Assembly: GCA_963749825.1 (NCBI GenBank)
Contig: CAVVOI010000012.1
Coordinates: 186,001 to 250,000 of the forward strand
Length of the DNA stretch: 64,000 nucleotides
Direction: 5' to 3'
From: UBA11865 sp963749825
GTDB lineage: Bacteria > Chloroflexota > Anaerolineae > Promineifilales > Promineifilaceae
Numbering within the stretch: position 1 is the stretch's first letter; every line of letters begins with the position of its first letter. A program made the translations under genes and the position numbers. Positions 63,671 through 64,000 of the stretch are shown piece by piece. The notes beneath the pieces were generated by a model that worked only from the letters and a program-made list of their open reading frames with translations, was not told the origin of the DNA and did not search any database.

Positions 63671-64000
63671 GTGCCGACAGGGCATTATAGTCAAGAAAAT
63701 GAAACCCGAGTCCCGATTGGAATCGTTTTCATGTCAGTGGGGCTTATCGTCATACTCGCCGCCTTGGCACTCATACTACTTTCACCGCGAGTAGTTACGG
63801 CGTCGATCCAACCTGTTCGACATTTGGCTCTTCTGCCAACCGTAGCCCCAACAGCGTTTGTAAAGACATTTATCCATCAGCCGACTCCTGATCCAAACTC
63901 TATCCGCGTCACTGCCCCGGTCTTGATGCCCGAATATTCAAGCGATACCGGAAAGCTGCCTTCATTTTCCTCGGCCAAAGATGCCCCATCCACCTCTGGT
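63671..64000 (+). CDS. Partial single-span membrane protein, N-terminal 110 residues
   Basis: Open frame from GTG at 63671 to the window end without a stop. GAGGAG lies 10 bases upstream. It encodes a short cytosolic N-terminus, one membrane helix (GIVFMSVGLIVILAALALILL, about residues 17-37), and an extracytoplasmic Ser/Thr/Pro-rich stretch (LLPTVAPTAFVKTF, PTPDPNSIRV). This layout resembles linker regions of sortase-like or wall-acting Chloroflexota proteins, but no catalytic domain is reached within the window, so the function is unknown. Confidence 0.65.
   Translation, partial: MPTGHYSQENETRVPIGIVFMSVGLIVILAALALILLSPRVVTASIQPVRHLALLPTVAPTAFVKTFIHQPTPDPNSIRVTAPVLMPEYSSDTGKLPSFSSAKDAPSTSG

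Overview
The window most resembles a chromosomal segment of a Chloroflexota bacterium (Anaerolineae/Ardenticatenia-like). This is inferred from Thr/Pro-rich stalks before C-terminal membrane anchors on surface proteins, the BNR-repeat proteins, the clustering of housekeeping genes, and frequent TTG/GTG starts. No rRNA, tRNA or CRISPR array was seen.

Layout. (1) 1-22,098, all minus strand: a surface-polysaccharide locus read right to left. It holds an acyltransferase, two BNR-repeat surface proteins, two Wzy/ligase-type membrane proteins (one with C-terminal TPRs), a Wzm/Wzt ABC exporter, a phosphodiesterase-family protein and several glycosyltransferases. From about 10 kb leftward the reading frames are increasingly broken by single-base indels, a TGA replacing an expected Trp and an ATA replacing an expected ATG. 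The residues between the lesions remain well conserved. An IS630-type element (4641-5709) with intact ends and a slippery A7 run sits in this part. (2) 22,686-25,231, plus strand: a VanY-type peptidase and a CapA-type phosphoesterase, both lipoproteins. (3) 25,218-39,247, minus strand: MFS transporter, divergent PRPP synthetase, NmrA-like protein, then a tight catabolic-looking cluster. That cluster contains DUF2877 (AllH-like), a SpoU-type methyltransferase, an SDR, a tandem two-domain cyclase, a single-domain cyclase, DUF1116 (AllG-like), FdrA, an amidase, and the 2Fe-2S and FAD subunits of a molybdenum hydroxylase. A divergent SCP2-type thiolase follows at 39,473. (4) 40,596-45,073: two large membrane proteins (YfhO family and GT39 family). 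(5) 45,239-58,645: HAD phosphatase, rlmN, LysM/M23 peptidase, rho, fbp, the translation and membrane-precursor operon rpsB-tsf-pyrH-frr-uppS-cdsA, an ABC transporter pair and a YhfC-type membrane protease. (6) 58,733-64,000: AAA ATPase, Trm112-like protein, MscS channel, MgtE, a sirtuin, and a membrane protein running off the right end.

How the genes may work together. The left locus probably builds, exports and anchors a cell-surface glycan. The 28.4-39.2 kb cluster is the best candidate for an undescribed pathway. FdrA/DUF1116/DUF2877 are the three subunits known for oxamate carbamoyltransferase. Here they sit with ring-opening (cyclase) and amide-cleaving enzymes and an incomplete Mo-hydroxylase, and no carbamate kinase is present in the window. 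This suggests breakdown of a nitrogen heterocycle or ureide with release of a carbamoyl group. That function is inference only.
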